23,911 nucleotides of DNA from Bacteroidales bacterium (GTDB lineage Bacteria > Bacteroidota > Bacteroidia > Bacteroidales > Bacteroidaceae), in assembly GCA_004554665.1 (NCBI GenBank), contig SFKY01000035.1, positions 1 to 23,911 of the forward strand, written 5' to 3'. This document shows positions 14,352 through 23,437 of this stretch, piece after piece. Every line of letters begins with the position of its first letter. Within the stretch, counting starts at the first letter, position 1. The position numbers and the translations under genes are program-made. The notes beneath the pieces were generated by a model that saw only the letters and a program-made list of their open reading frames with translations, did no database searches and was not told the DNA's origin.

Positions 14352-17033
14352 ATGAATATTTACTTCAATATCAACTACCAAACAGTATTTGGTGAGCAAC
14401 TGGTCCTAAACGTAGTAGAAACCAACACCGGAGGGGACGTAAAAACCACTCCTTACCGCATGAGCACCATCGACGGCAAACGCTGGTGGTACTGTCTGGC
14501 ACTGAAGGCTGACAACAGGCTGTCTACCGTGGAGTACTATTATAGCGTAGAGGCACAAGGGACCGAGGTGCGCCGCGAGTGGACCACCCTGACGCACCGG
14601 TTGGAACTCTCCGCCAAGCACGCCACAAGCTATACTATCTATAACAGGTGGATCGACATGCCCGAAGACTCTTACCGCTACAGTGCCGCATTCACCGAGT
14701 GCATCCATCACCACCATCCCGTGCTCCCGGCATCGTCTGCCTATGCCAAGACGGTGCGAATAGCCGTGCGCGCACCGCAACTGCGGTCGGGGCAGCAGCT
14801 GGTGCTGGTGGGAGCCGGCAAGGCGCTGGGCGAATGGACCGTGTCGCGCGGCATACCGATGACCGAGCACAACACCCACGAGTGGGTGGCCGACATAGAT
14901 GCCGACACGCTCAAGGAGCGGACGATGGAGTTTAAGTTTGTGGCCACACAGACCGGCGACAAGGCGCTTCCCCTGTGGGAGGAGGGCCTCAACCGCAAGG
15001 TGGAGCTGCCGGGCCTGAGCGGCGGCGAGGTGATGGTCTACGAACTGGACCAATCGTTTTACACCCTGTGCGACGAGAAAGTGGCCGGCACACTGGTGCC
15101 CGTCTTCTCACTGAGGTCGAAAGGGAGCTTCGGCGTGGGCGATTTCGGCGACCTGCGGATGATGGTAGACTTCGTATCGTCCACCCACCAGCGCGCCCTG
15201 CAGATATTGCCCATCAACGACACCACCATCACCCATACATGGACAGACTCATATCCCTATAGCTGTATCAGCATCTTCGCCCTGCATCCGCAGTATGCCG
15301 ACCTGAGGCAGCTGCCCACCCTGAACGATGAGGACAGGCAACGCCACTATGAGCAGCTGGGCAAGGAGCTCAACGCCCTGCCCCAGATAGACTATGAGCG
15401 CGTGAACGAGGGCAAGCTGGGCTTCCTGCGCGAACTGTTTGCCCAAGAGGGCAAGACCACGCTCGCCACTGTGGGCTTCAAGGAGTTCTTCGCCGACAAC
15501 AGCCAGTGGCTCGTGCCCTACGCCCAATACTGCTACCTGCGCGACACCTACGGTACGGCCGACTTCGCACAGTGGCCTGACCACCAGACATGGGACGAAG
15601 CCGACCGCAAGGCTCTCACCAACCCGCGCACCAAGGCTTACAGGGACGTGGCCTTCTACTATTTCGTGCAGTACATACTCTTCGTGCAGATGCGCGATGT
15701 ACACACCCATGCCCGCAAGCGTGGGGTCATCCTCAAGGGCGACATCCCCATCGGCGTAAACCGCCACGGATGCGACGTGTGGATGGAGCCGGGCTACTTC
15801 CATCTGGACGGACAGGCAGGCGCGCCGCCCGACGATTTCTCCGTGAACGGCCAAAACTGGGGCTTCCCCACGTACAACTGGGAGGCCATGCTGGCCGACG
15901 GCTGCCGGTGGTGGGTGCGCCGTTTCAGTTATATGGCCCGCTTCTTCGATGCCTACCGCATCGACCACGTGCTGGGCTTCTTCCGTATCTGGGAGATACC
16001 TATCGACGCCGTGCACGGTCTGCTCGGACAGTTCTCGCCGTCACAGGGCATGACGCGCGAAGAGATAGAGGCCTACGGACTGGGATTCCGCGAAGAGCTG
16101 TTCACCCGCCCGTTTGTCACCGGCTGGGTGCTCGACCGCATCTTCCACGAGCAGGCCGACGCGGTAAGGGAGCGCTTCCTGGAACCCATCGACGACACCT
16201 ACTATCGGTTGAAGGCCGAGTGCGACACCCAGCGCAAGATAGAGGCGATGGGGCTGGACGACAATCTGCGCGACGGACTGTATGCCCTGGTGAGCGATGT
16301 GCTCTTCGTACGCGACCGCAAGGAGGCCGGCAAGTATCATCCCCGCATCTCCGCCCAGTTCGATTTCGTCTACGAGTCGCTCGGCAACGGTGACAAGCAG
16401 GCCTTCAACCGCCTATACGACGATTATTACTATCGCCGCAACAACCAGTTCTGGTACGGAGAGGCCATGAAGAAGCTGCCCAAGCTGGTCGAGGCCACCC
16501 GCATGCTGGTATGCGCCGAGGACCTGGGCATGGTACCCGACTGTGTGGCATGGGTGATGAAGCAGCTGCGCATCCTGAGCCTGGAGATACAGAGCATGCC
16601 CAAGGATCCGCAGGTACGGTTTGGCGTGCTCACGGCCAATCCCTACCGCTCTGTCTGCACCATCTCTTCGCACGACATGCCTACCCTGCGCCAATGGTGG
16701 GACGAGGACGGCCGCCGCACACAAGACTACTACAACACCGTGCTCCAGAGAAGCGGCACGGCTCCCCATCCGCTGCCCGGATGGCTCGCACGCGACATCG
16801 TGGCACAACACCTGGCATCGCCCTCTATGCTCTGTATACTCAGTATCCAAGACTGGATGGCCATCGCCGACACGCTACGGCTGGCAGATGCCAACGCCGA
16901 GCGTATCAACATACCGGCCAATCCGCACCATTATTGGCGCTACCGCATGCACATAGCCATAGAGGACCTGATGGACAACACTGACTTCAAGACCAATATA
17001 TCCGAACTCATATTACAATCAGGCAGAAAATGA
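14352..17033 (+). CDS. malQ: 4-alpha-glucanotransferase (amylomaltase, GH77) with N-terminal CBM20-type modules
   Basis: This 893-residue protein is much longer than E. coli MalQ (about 690). Residues 1-115 and about 128-235 look like two starch-binding modules of CBM20 type (the second contains LVLVGAGKALGEWTVSRGI and MEFKFVAT), the DPE2-like architecture. The GH77 catalytic domain follows from about 250 (GTLVPVFSLRSKGSFGVGDFGDL). Expected catalytic residues are visible: nucleophile Asp538 in YRIDHVLGFFR, acid/base Glu723 in CAEDLGMVP and Asp775 in SSHDMPTLRQWW. There is no signal peptide, so it should act in the cytoplasm, moving glucan chains between maltodextrins and releasing glucose. 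It heads the enzyme operon, and its stop overlaps the susB start by 4 bp (ATGA), indicating translational coupling. Confidence 0.93.
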   Translation: MNIYFNINYQTVFGEQLVLNVVETNTGGDVKTTPYRMSTIDGKRWWYCLALKADNRLSTVEYYYSVEAQGTEVRREWTTLTHRLELSAKHATSYTIYNRWIDMPEDSYRYSAAFTECIHHHHPVLPASSAYAKTVRIAVRAPQLRSGQQLVLVGAGKALGEWTVSRGIPMTEHNTHEWVADIDADTLKERTMEFKFVATQTGDKALPLWEEGLNRKVELPGLSGGEVMVYELDQSFYTLCDEKVAGTLVPVFSLRSKGSFGVGDFGDLRMMVDFVSSTHQRALQILPINDTTITHTWTDSYPYSCISIFALHPQYADLRQLPTLNDEDRQRHYEQLGKELNALPQIDYERVNEGKLGFLRELFAQEGKTTLATVGFKEFFADNSQWLVPYAQYCYLRDTYGTADFAQWPDHQTWDEADRKALTNPRTKAYRDVAFYYFVQYILFVQMRDVHTHARKRGVILKGDIPIGVNRHGCDVWMEPGYFHLDGQAGAPPDDFSVNGQNWGFPTYNWEAMLADGCRWWVRRFSYMARFFDAYRIDHVLGFFRIWEIPIDAVHGLLGQFSPSQGMTREEIEAYGLGFREELFTRPFVTGWVLDRIFHEQADAVRERFLEPIDDTYYRLKAECDTQRKIEAMGLDDNLRDGLYALVSDVLFVRDRKEAGKYHPRISAQFDFVYESLGNGDKQAFNRLYDDYYYRRNNQFWYGEAMKKLPKLVEATRMLVCAEDLGMVPDCVAWVMKQLRILSLEIQSMPKDPQVRFGVLTANPYRSVCTISSHDMPTLRQWWDEDGRRTQDYYNTVLQRSGTAPHPLPGWLARDIVAQHLASPSMLCILSIQDWMAIADTLRLADANAERINIPANPHHYWRYRMHIAIEDLMDNTDFKTNISELILQSGRK

Positions 17034-19168
17034 GAACTGTTAGAAACATTATGTTGACCGGCATGTTGCTGTGGCTGGCAGTCACGGCAGCAGCCCAAAG
17101 TGTAAGCTCTCCCAACGGAGACGTGTGTCTGCGCTTCGCACTCGCCGACGGCGGTGTGCCTACTTACGAACTGACCTATAAAGGCAAGACCGTGGTGAAG
17201 CCCTCACGGTTAGGACTGGAACTGGCCAAGACCAAGTATTCGAGCAAGGCCGACGAGACGAATCTGATGGACGGATTCAAGGTGTCGGGCACGCAGACCT
17301 CTTCGTTTGACGAGACATGGACCCCTGTATGGGGCGAGACCGCCACCATACGCAACCACTACAACGAGCTGGAGGTGACCCTCAACCAGCCCGCCACTAC
17401 GCGCAACATCATCATCCGCTTCCGTGTCTACGACTACGGCATGGGTCTGCGCTACGAATTTCCGCAACAGAATGTGCTCAACTACTTTGTCATCAAGGAG
17501 GAGCACACCCAGTTTGCCATGACAGGCGACCACACGGCGTGGTGGCTGCCCGGCGACTACGACACGCAAGAGCAGGAAACGCAAGAGACACGCCTGAGCG
17601 GCATCCGCGCACAGTTTAAGAAAGCGGTAAACTGGGACAACTCGTCGGTAGCTGTCTTTTCGGAGACCGGTGTGCAGACGGCCTTGCAGCTGAAGACCGA
17701 TGACGGACTCTACATCAACATCCACGAGGCAGCCTGTGTAAACTATCCCACCATGCACCTGAACCTCGACGACAAGACAATGGTGTTTGAATCGTGGCTC
17801 ACTCCCGACGCACAGGGCTACAAGGGTTTCATCCAGACCCCGTTTAACACGCCGTGGCGCACCGTACTGGTAAGCGACGACGCCCGCGACATGCTCTCAC
17901 AGAAGCTGATACTCAACCTCAACGAGCCCTGCAAGATAGAAGACACGTCATGGATACATCCTACCAAGTACTGCGGTGTGTGGTGGAACATGATAGTAGG
18001 CAAGCAGAGCTGGTCCTATACCAATGACCTGCCCTCGGTACATCTGGGGAAGACCGACTACAAGCAGTGCAAGCCCAACGGCACCCACGGCGCCAACAAT
18101 GAGCAGGTGAAGCGCTATATAGACTTTGCTGCCGCCAATGGGCTGGACCAGGTGCTGGTGGAAGGATGGAACGAGGGCTGGGAAGACTGGTTCGGCCACT
18201 CCAAGCTGGACGTGTTTGACTTCGTGACACCCTACCCCGACTTTGATATCAAGATGCTCAACGACTATGCCCACTCCAAGGGGGTGAAGCTGATGATGCA
18301 CCATGAGACTTCGGCCTCGGCACTGAACTATGAGCGCCATATAGACGAGGCTTTCAAACTGATGAACAAGTACGGATATGATGCCGTAAAGACGGGTTAT
18401 GTAGGCGATATCATTCCCCGAGGCGAGCACCATTATAGCCAACTGATGAACAACCACTATCAATACGTGGTGGAAAAGGCGGCCAAGTACCACATCATGG
18501 TCAACGGACACGAGGCTGTACGCCCCACCGGACTGTGCCGCACATGGCCTAACCTGGTAGGAAACGAGAGCGCACGCGGTACCGAGTACGAGGCTTTCGG
18601 CGGCAGCGACCCTGCCCACACTGTCATCCTGCCCTTTACCCGCCTGCAGGGAGGTCCGATGGACTACACGCCCGGTATACTGGAGACCCAGCTCAGTACG
18701 TGGAGCGACAACACCAGCTATGCCCACACCACGCTCTGCGGCCAGCTGTCGCTCTATTTAGTCATGTACTCGCCGCTGCAGATGGCTGCTGACCTGCCAG
18801 AGAACTACGAGAAATATGCCGATGCCTTCCAGTTTATCCGCGACGTGCCCTGCGACTGGAGCGACTCCCGCTATCTCGAGGCCGAGCCTGCCCGCTACAT
18901 CACCGTGGCACGCAAAGACAAGCAGTCTGACAACTGGTTTGTAGGCGGAAAGACCTGCGCCGAGGCACGCACAGCAGTGGTGAAGCTCGATTTCCTCGAC
19001 CCCGGACGCAAGTACGAGGCCACCCTCTACGCCGACGGCAAGGATGCCCACTACAAGGACAACCCCAAGGCATACACCATCGCCAAGAAGACGGTGAAGA
19101 AGGGACAGACGCTGAAGATCTACGAGGCTCCCGGCGGCGGATTCGCCCTCTCTCTCAAGGCACTTTAG
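17030..19168 (+). CDS. susB: SusB-like GH97 alpha-glucosidase
   Basis: This 712-residue protein has a signal peptide ending TAAAQ (about residue 23), so it is periplasmic. The N-terminal beta-sandwich (SVSSPNGDVCLRFALADGG, YELTYKGKTVVKPSRLGLEL) is the GH97 signature start. A TIM barrel (KYCGVWWNMIVG, LDQVLVEGWNEGWEDWFG) and a C-terminal beta domain follow. Glu426 (MHHETSAS), Glu495 (NGHEAVRPTG), Glu513 (GNESARG) and Glu519 (GTEYEAF) all sit 13 positions before residues 439, 508, 526 and 532 that I recall as the base, calcium-binding and acid glutamates of Bacteroides SusB. This predicts an inverting, calcium-dependent alpha-glucosidase rather than the retaining alpha-galactosidase branch. It should release glucose from maltodextrin ends and is translationally coupled to malQ. 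Confidence 0.93.
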   Translation: MRTVRNIMLTGMLLWLAVTAAAQSVSSPNGDVCLRFALADGGVPTYELTYKGKTVVKPSRLGLELAKTKYSSKADETNLMDGFKVSGTQTSSFDETWTPVWGETATIRNHYNELEVTLNQPATTRNIIIRFRVYDYGMGLRYEFPQQNVLNYFVIKEEHTQFAMTGDHTAWWLPGDYDTQEQETQETRLSGIRAQFKKAVNWDNSSVAVFSETGVQTALQLKTDDGLYINIHEAACVNYPTMHLNLDDKTMVFESWLTPDAQGYKGFIQTPFNTPWRTVLVSDDARDMLSQKLILNLNEPCKIEDTSWIHPTKYCGVWWNMIVGKQSWSYTNDLPSVHLGKTDYKQCKPNGTHGANNEQVKRYIDFAAANGLDQVLVEGWNEGWEDWFGHSKLDVFDFVTPYPDFDIKMLNDYAHSKGVKLMMHHETSASALNYERHIDEAFKLMNKYGYDAVKTGYVGDIIPRGEHHYSQLMNNHYQYVVEKAAKYHIMVNGHEAVRPTGLCRTWPNLVGNESARGTEYEAFGGSDPAHTVILPFTRLQGGPMDYTPGILETQLSTWSDNTSYAHTTLCGQLSLYLVMYSPLQMAADLPENYEKYADAFQFIRDVPCDWSDSRYLEAEPARYITVARKDKQSDNWFVGGKTCAEARTAVVKLDFLDPGRKYEATLYADGKDAHYKDNPKAYTIAKKTVKKGQTLKIYEAPGGGFALSLKAL

Positions 19169-19180
19169 CACCTCTTGAAA

Positions 19181-19242
19181 CGACCATGAGGATGTTTCGG
19201 CAAACGCTCCGTATTGGTTTACCGAAACATCCTTGTCGGTCG
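19181..19242 (+). other. Large imperfect hairpin between susB and pulA
   Basis: Perfect 12-bp arms AGGATGTTTCGG (19189-19200) and CCGAAACATCCT (19222-19233) are extended inward by AAAC/GTTT after one mismatch and outward by CGACC/GGTCG after a small internal loop. The terminal loop is 11 bases. No T-tract follows, so it does not look like a simple terminator. It lies in the only long gap inside the enzyme operon and is a candidate RNA-processing or stability element. Confidence 0.7.
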
Positions 19243-19273
19243 AGATTCCATCTGTCATTATCGATTATCAAAA

Positions 19274-21247
19274 ATGAATATCCTTACTACACTTATTATC
19301 AGACACGCCACACCCTACTGCCGCGTCAGGGGGATGTGGATAGGTATGCTACTAATGATTTTGCCCATGACACTCTACGCCCAATCGTCTTTCGACGAGA
19401 TGACCTACTCCGAGACGGCCACCGCCTTTAAGCTCAACGCCCCCTCCAAGGCCAAGAGCGTATGCGTACACATCTATCAGCAAGGAGTGGGCGGCGAACG
19501 GCTGCAGACGCTAAGGCTGAAACGCACCGGCACCGACGTGTGGACAGGAAGCATCAAGGGCAACCTGATGGGCAAGTATTACACCTTCCAAGTGCGCATG
19601 GGCAACAAGTGGCTGGAAGAGACTCCCGGCGTATTTGCCAAAGCCGTGGGCGAAAACGGCCGCAGGGCTGCCATCATCGACATGGCCGACACCCACCCCA
19701 CCGACTGGCAGCTGGACCGTCGCCCGGCGCTGCAGAGTCCAGCCGACCTGGTCATCTACGAGATGCACCACCGCGACTTTTCCATCTCGCCCACATCCGG
19801 ACTGGTACACAAGGGCAAGTACCTGGCACTCACAGAGCCCAAGGCGGTCTTTTACCTCAAGACCCTCGGCGTGAACGCCGTCCACCTGCTGCCCTCGTTC
19901 GATTACGCATCGGTAGATGAGAGCCGCCCCGACAAACCCCAATACAACTGGGGCTACGACCCGCTCAACTACAATGTGCCCGAAGGCTCCTATGCCACTT
20001 CGGCCTCCGACCCCAAGGCGCGCATTCGGGAGTTTAAGCAGATGGTGCAGGCCCTGCACCGTGTGGGCATCCGCGTCATCCTCGACGTGGTCTACAACCA
20101 CACGTTCGACATCGCCCGCAGCAACTTCCAGCTCACTTATCCCGACTACTACCATCGCAAGACCAAGGACGGCAAATACTCCGACGGCTCAGGCTGCGGC
20201 AACGAGACAGCGAGCGAGAAACCGCTCATGCGACAATTTATGATAGAGTCTGTGCGCCATTGGATCAACGAATACCACATCGACGGTTTCCGTTTCGACC
20301 TCATGGGGATCCACGACATCGAGACCATGAACCAGATACGCCGGGCTGTGGACGAGATTGATCCCTCTATCTATATCTATGGCGAGGGATGGAGCGCCGG
20401 CACCTGCGCCTACCCTGCCGACCAGTTGGCCACCAAGGCCCATACACCCCGGCTCGACCGCATCGGCGCCTTCTGCGACGATCTGCGCGACGCCCTCCGC
20501 GGTCCATTCAACGACGACAGCAAAGGAGCTTTCCTTGCCGGGCTGCCCGGAAGCGAAGAGAGCATACGGTTCAGCATAGCCGGAGCCATCGACCATCCGC
20601 AAATCGATATGACCAAGGTAAACTACAGCAAGGCTCCGTGGACCAACCAGCCCACCCAGATGATCAGCTATGTGAGCTGCCACGACGACATGTGTCTCAC
20701 AGACCGCCTGAGAGCCAGCATCCCGGGCATCAAGACCGATGAGCTGATACGCCTCGACCTGCTGGCACAGACAGCAGTATTCACCTCACAGGGCGTGCCG
20801 TTTATCCTCTCTGGCGAAGAGATGCTTCGCGACAAGCAGGGAGTCCACAACAGTTACTGCTCGCCCGACAGCATCAACGCCCTCTGCTGGGACAATCTCG
20901 GGCGCTACCCACAGGTATTCGATTATTACCGTGGGCTGATCGACTTGCGCCGGCAGCATCCCGCCTTCCGTCTCGGCGATGCCGACAAGGTGCGCCGACA
21001 CCTCCAGTTTCTCCCCACCCCATCGGGCGTGGTGGCTTTCAGACTGTCCGGCCATGCCGGAGGCGACAACTGGCAAGACATCATCGTCATCCTCAACGCC
21101 AACAAGCAGCCTGCCAAGGTGCAGGTGCCCCAAGGCCAATACACCGTGGTGTGCCAGAGCGGCCTCATCGTGCCCGACGGCATCTGCCCGTGGAGTGGCA
21201 ATACCGTAGAAGTAGCACCCCAAGAAGCAATGATTTTACACAACTAA
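19274..21247 (+). CDS. pulA: Type I pullulanase-like GH13 debranching enzyme
   Basis: The protein is 657 residues from the ATG at 19274; an upstream ATG at 19214 would lie inside the hairpin and is not favoured, and a start at 19334 (MWIGMLLMILPMTLYAQ) would give a shorter signal peptide. The signal sequence ends LYAQ, so it is periplasmic or exported, not a lipoprotein. A CBM48-like N-terminal domain (about 38-135) precedes the GH13 barrel. The pullulanase signature YNWGYDP is at residues 224-230. Expected catalytic residues are Asp342 (FRFDLMGIHD), Glu371 (YGEGWSAG) and Asp471 (VSCHDDMCL). It should cleave alpha-1,6 branches of imported amylopectin or pullulan fragments. It ends 1 bp before the susA-like gene, so the two are co-transcribed. 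Strict pullulanase versus mixed specificity cannot be settled. Confidence 0.88.
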   Translation: MNILTTLIIRHATPYCRVRGMWIGMLLMILPMTLYAQSSFDEMTYSETATAFKLNAPSKAKSVCVHIYQQGVGGERLQTLRLKRTGTDVWTGSIKGNLMGKYYTFQVRMGNKWLEETPGVFAKAVGENGRRAAIIDMADTHPTDWQLDRRPALQSPADLVIYEMHHRDFSISPTSGLVHKGKYLALTEPKAVFYLKTLGVNAVHLLPSFDYASVDESRPDKPQYNWGYDPLNYNVPEGSYATSASDPKARIREFKQMVQALHRVGIRVILDVVYNHTFDIARSNFQLTYPDYYHRKTKDGKYSDGSGCGNETASEKPLMRQFMIESVRHWINEYHIDGFRFDLMGIHDIETMNQIRRAVDEIDPSIYIYGEGWSAGTCAYPADQLATKAHTPRLDRIGAFCDDLRDALRGPFNDDSKGAFLAGLPGSEESIRFSIAGAIDHPQIDMTKVNYSKAPWTNQPTQMISYVSCHDDMCLTDRLRASIPGIKTDELIRLDLLAQTAVFTSQGVPFILSGEEMLRDKQGVHNSYCSPDSINALCWDNLGRYPQVFDYYRGLIDLRRQHPAFRLGDADKVRRHLQFLPTPSGVVAFRLSGHAGGDNWQDIIVILNANKQPAKVQVPQGQYTVVCQSGLIVPDGICPWSGNTVEVAPQEAMILHN

Positions 21248-21248
21248 C

Positions 21249-23147
21249 ATGAAGAAACTATTGACAGCCCTGCTGTTGGGCACCACCATCTCTATGAATG
21301 CAGCACTCAAGATAGACCGTATCGAACCCACCGACTGGTATGTAGGCATGAAGGATGCCTCGCTCCAACTGATGGTCTACGGTCAGGACATCTGCAAGGC
21401 GGATGTCAGCACCAACTATCCCGGCGTACGCATAGACAGTATCGTGCGGCTGGACAGTCCTAACTATCTCCTCGTGTATCTCGACCTGTCTTCCGCCCAG
21501 CCAGGCACCATGACGCTCAACTTCTCCTTCGGCAAACAGAAGAAGAAAGTGGACTACCAGCTCAAACCACGAGCCATGCGCGGTGAGGAACGCAAGGGAT
21601 TCACCAATGCCGATGTGCTCTACATGCTCATGCCCGACCGTTTCGCATCGGGCCGTACCGACAACGACCAGATAGCCGGCATGCGCGCCTACAAGAATGA
21701 CCGTACGCAGCCCAGTCTGCGCCACGGCGGCGACCTGGAGGGCATCCGCCAGCACCTCGACTACTTCAAAGACCTCGGGGTGACGGCCTTGTGGTTCACC
21801 CCCGTGCTCGAAAACGATTCGCCCGACCACGGCACCGCCTCCACTTACCACGGCTATGCCACCACCGACTACTACCGGGTGGACCCCCGATTCGGTTCCA
21901 ACGACGAATACCGCCGTCTCTGCGACGAGGCGCATCACAAGGGGCTCAAGATTGTCATGGACATGATCTTCAACCACTGCGGATTCGAGCATCCGTGGGT
22001 AAAAGACATGCCCTCCAAAGACTGGCTCAACACGCCCGAATGGCTGTCTGATGGCGACCAGCAGGGCTTGGCTAATCCCGAAAAGCCGGGAAGCCGCTAT
22101 CTGCAGACCTCATACAAGCTTACACCCGTGGTCGATCCTTATGCCAGTGAGGTGGACAAGCGCGAAACGGTAGACGGCTGGTTTGTACCCACCATGCCCG
22201 ATCTGAACCAACGCAATCCACACGTCATCCGCTATCTCATCCAGAACAGCATCTGGTGGATTGAGACCGTGGGGATAGACGGCATACGCATGGACACCTA
22301 CCCCTACGCCGATGCAGCAGCCATGGCCTCGTGGATGGAGAGGCTCAACCGCGAGTATCCCAACTTCAACGTGGTGGGCGAAACATGGGTTACCGAACCT
22401 GCCTACACCGCCGCATGGCAGCAGGGCAGCGCCGTGGCACGCCACGACAGCCACCTCAAGACCGTCATGGACTTCGCTTTCTACGACCGCATCAACCAAG
22501 CCAAGGGCGAAGAGACCGACGACTGGTGGCAGGGATTCAACCGCATCTACAACGGTCTGGTCTACGATTATCTCTATCCGCATCCCGAGAGCGTCATGGC
22601 CTTTATCGAGAACCACGATACCGACCGCTTCCTCGGCAATGGACGCGACACGCTCGCCCTGAAGCAAGCCCTCGCCCTGCTGCTCACCATCCACCGCATC
22701 CCACAACTGTACTATGGCACCGAAGTGCTGATGAACGGTACCAAGAAGGTGACCGACGGCCATGTAAGATGCGATTTCCCCGGTGGTTTCCCCGGCGATA
22801 CACACAACGCATTTACGCCTGAAGGGCGCACCAAGGCCGAAAACGACATGTATTCGTGGCTTCGCACCCTCCTGCACTACCGTATGGACAACCCGCTTAT
22901 CATCCAGGGAAGCCAGACACAGTTTATCCCCTACAAGGGAGTGTACGTAGTGGCACGCAGGCATGCAGGGCGCACGCTGCTCACCATCCTCAACGGCACC
23001 TCGAGTCCTGCCCCACTGTCCGTGGCCCGCTATGCCGAAGTGATAGGCCAGCACACTACCGCCACCGACATCATCACCGGCCGGCAGATAGACCTCACGC
23101 ACGACGTGGCGCTCACGCCCCGCCAGACGCTCATCATCGAGTTCTGA
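21249..23147 (+). CDS. susA: SusA-like neopullulanase/cyclomaltodextrinase (GH13)
   Basis: This 632-residue protein is close to Bacteroides SusA in length. A signal peptide (MKKLLTALLLGTTISMNA) predicts a periplasmic location. Residues about 20-105 form the cyclomaltodextrinase N-terminal beta domain (IDRIEPTDWYVGMKDASLQL). The GH13 barrel carries DVLYMLMPDRFASG, the conserved MDMIFNHCG, nucleophile Asp349 (GIRMDTYPYAD), acid/base Glu378 (VVGETWV) and Asp457 (FIENHDTDRF). The C-terminal about 80 residues are a small beta domain. It should cleave alpha-1,4 bonds of imported maltodextrins, cyclodextrins or pullulan to products for the GH97 enzyme and the transporter. It is the last gene of the operon and is followed by a strong terminator. 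Confidence 0.93.
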   Translation: MKKLLTALLLGTTISMNAALKIDRIEPTDWYVGMKDASLQLMVYGQDICKADVSTNYPGVRIDSIVRLDSPNYLLVYLDLSSAQPGTMTLNFSFGKQKKKVDYQLKPRAMRGEERKGFTNADVLYMLMPDRFASGRTDNDQIAGMRAYKNDRTQPSLRHGGDLEGIRQHLDYFKDLGVTALWFTPVLENDSPDHGTASTYHGYATTDYYRVDPRFGSNDEYRRLCDEAHHKGLKIVMDMIFNHCGFEHPWVKDMPSKDWLNTPEWLSDGDQQGLANPEKPGSRYLQTSYKLTPVVDPYASEVDKRETVDGWFVPTMPDLNQRNPHVIRYLIQNSIWWIETVGIDGIRMDTYPYADAAAMASWMERLNREYPNFNVVGETWVTEPAYTAAWQQGSAVARHDSHLKTVMDFAFYDRINQAKGEETDDWWQGFNRIYNGLVYDYLYPHPESVMAFIENHDTDRFLGNGRDTLALKQALALLLTIHRIPQLYYGTEVLMNGTKKVTDGHVRCDFPGGFPGDTHNAFTPEGRTKAENDMYSWLRTLLHYRMDNPLIIQGSQTQFIPYKGVYVVARRHAGRTLLTILNGTSSPAPLSVARYAEVIGQHTTATDIITGRQIDLTHDVALTPRQTLIIEF

Positions 23148-23183
23148 CCCCAGCAGCCCCGTCTGCTACCACAGACGCGCAAA

Positions 23184-23231
23184 AAAACCGCCGCTTATAG
23201 ACGCACGATGGCCTCCATAAGCGGCGGTTTT
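23184..23231. terminator. Strong, probably bidirectional terminator after susA
   Basis: Perfect 15-bp arms AAAACCGCCGCTTAT (23184-23198) and ATAAGCGGCGGTTTT (23217-23231) enclose an 18-base loop. The T-run on the plus strand and the A-run on its left make it usable from both sides. It closes the malQ-susB-pulA-susA transcript 36 bp after the stop. Confidence 0.9.
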
Positions 23232-23245
23232 GCGTAACCATGCAT

Positions 23246-23298
23246 AAAAAAAAAGGGAGAAAGCGCAGACTTTCACAAGCCCATCATTGCTTTCTCCC
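23246..23298 (-). terminator. Rho-independent terminator for leftward transcription from the IS
   Basis: On the minus strand GGGAGAAAGC (23289-23298) and GCTTTCTCCC (23255-23264) form a 10-bp stem, followed by nine T residues (23246-23254). It faces the transposase gene and would stop its transcript before the starch operon. Confidence 0.85.
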
Positions 23299-23437
23299 GC
23301 TCCCCTGACTTCGTCATCGTGTCACCCAAAATTCTTCGTCAAAGAGTTTTGCTATTTTCTGATGTCTTGCCATCAGCATTGTTTGGGTGTAAACCTCCTT
23401 GTTCAGAGGTAGCTTAATTTGTATGGTTGTGATTGTC
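23299..23437. other. Non-coding segment at the end of the insertion sequence
   Basis: This stretch lies between the leftward terminator and the transposase stop. It holds CACCCAAA (23323-23330) facing TTTGGGTG (23382-23389) and, inside it, a CTGATG/CATCAG hairpin (23359-23376). The IS terminus is probably here, but I cannot define the inverted repeat or a target-site duplication because the other end is outside the window. Confidence 0.4.

Noticed and set aside
20684..20689. Asp-Asp after His in the pullulanase VSCHDDM motif instead of the more common His-Asp-Asn
   Set aside because: The catalytic Asp itself (471) is present, and variation at the next residue is, as far as I recall, tolerated in Bacteroidetes pullulanases; not evidence of loss of activity.
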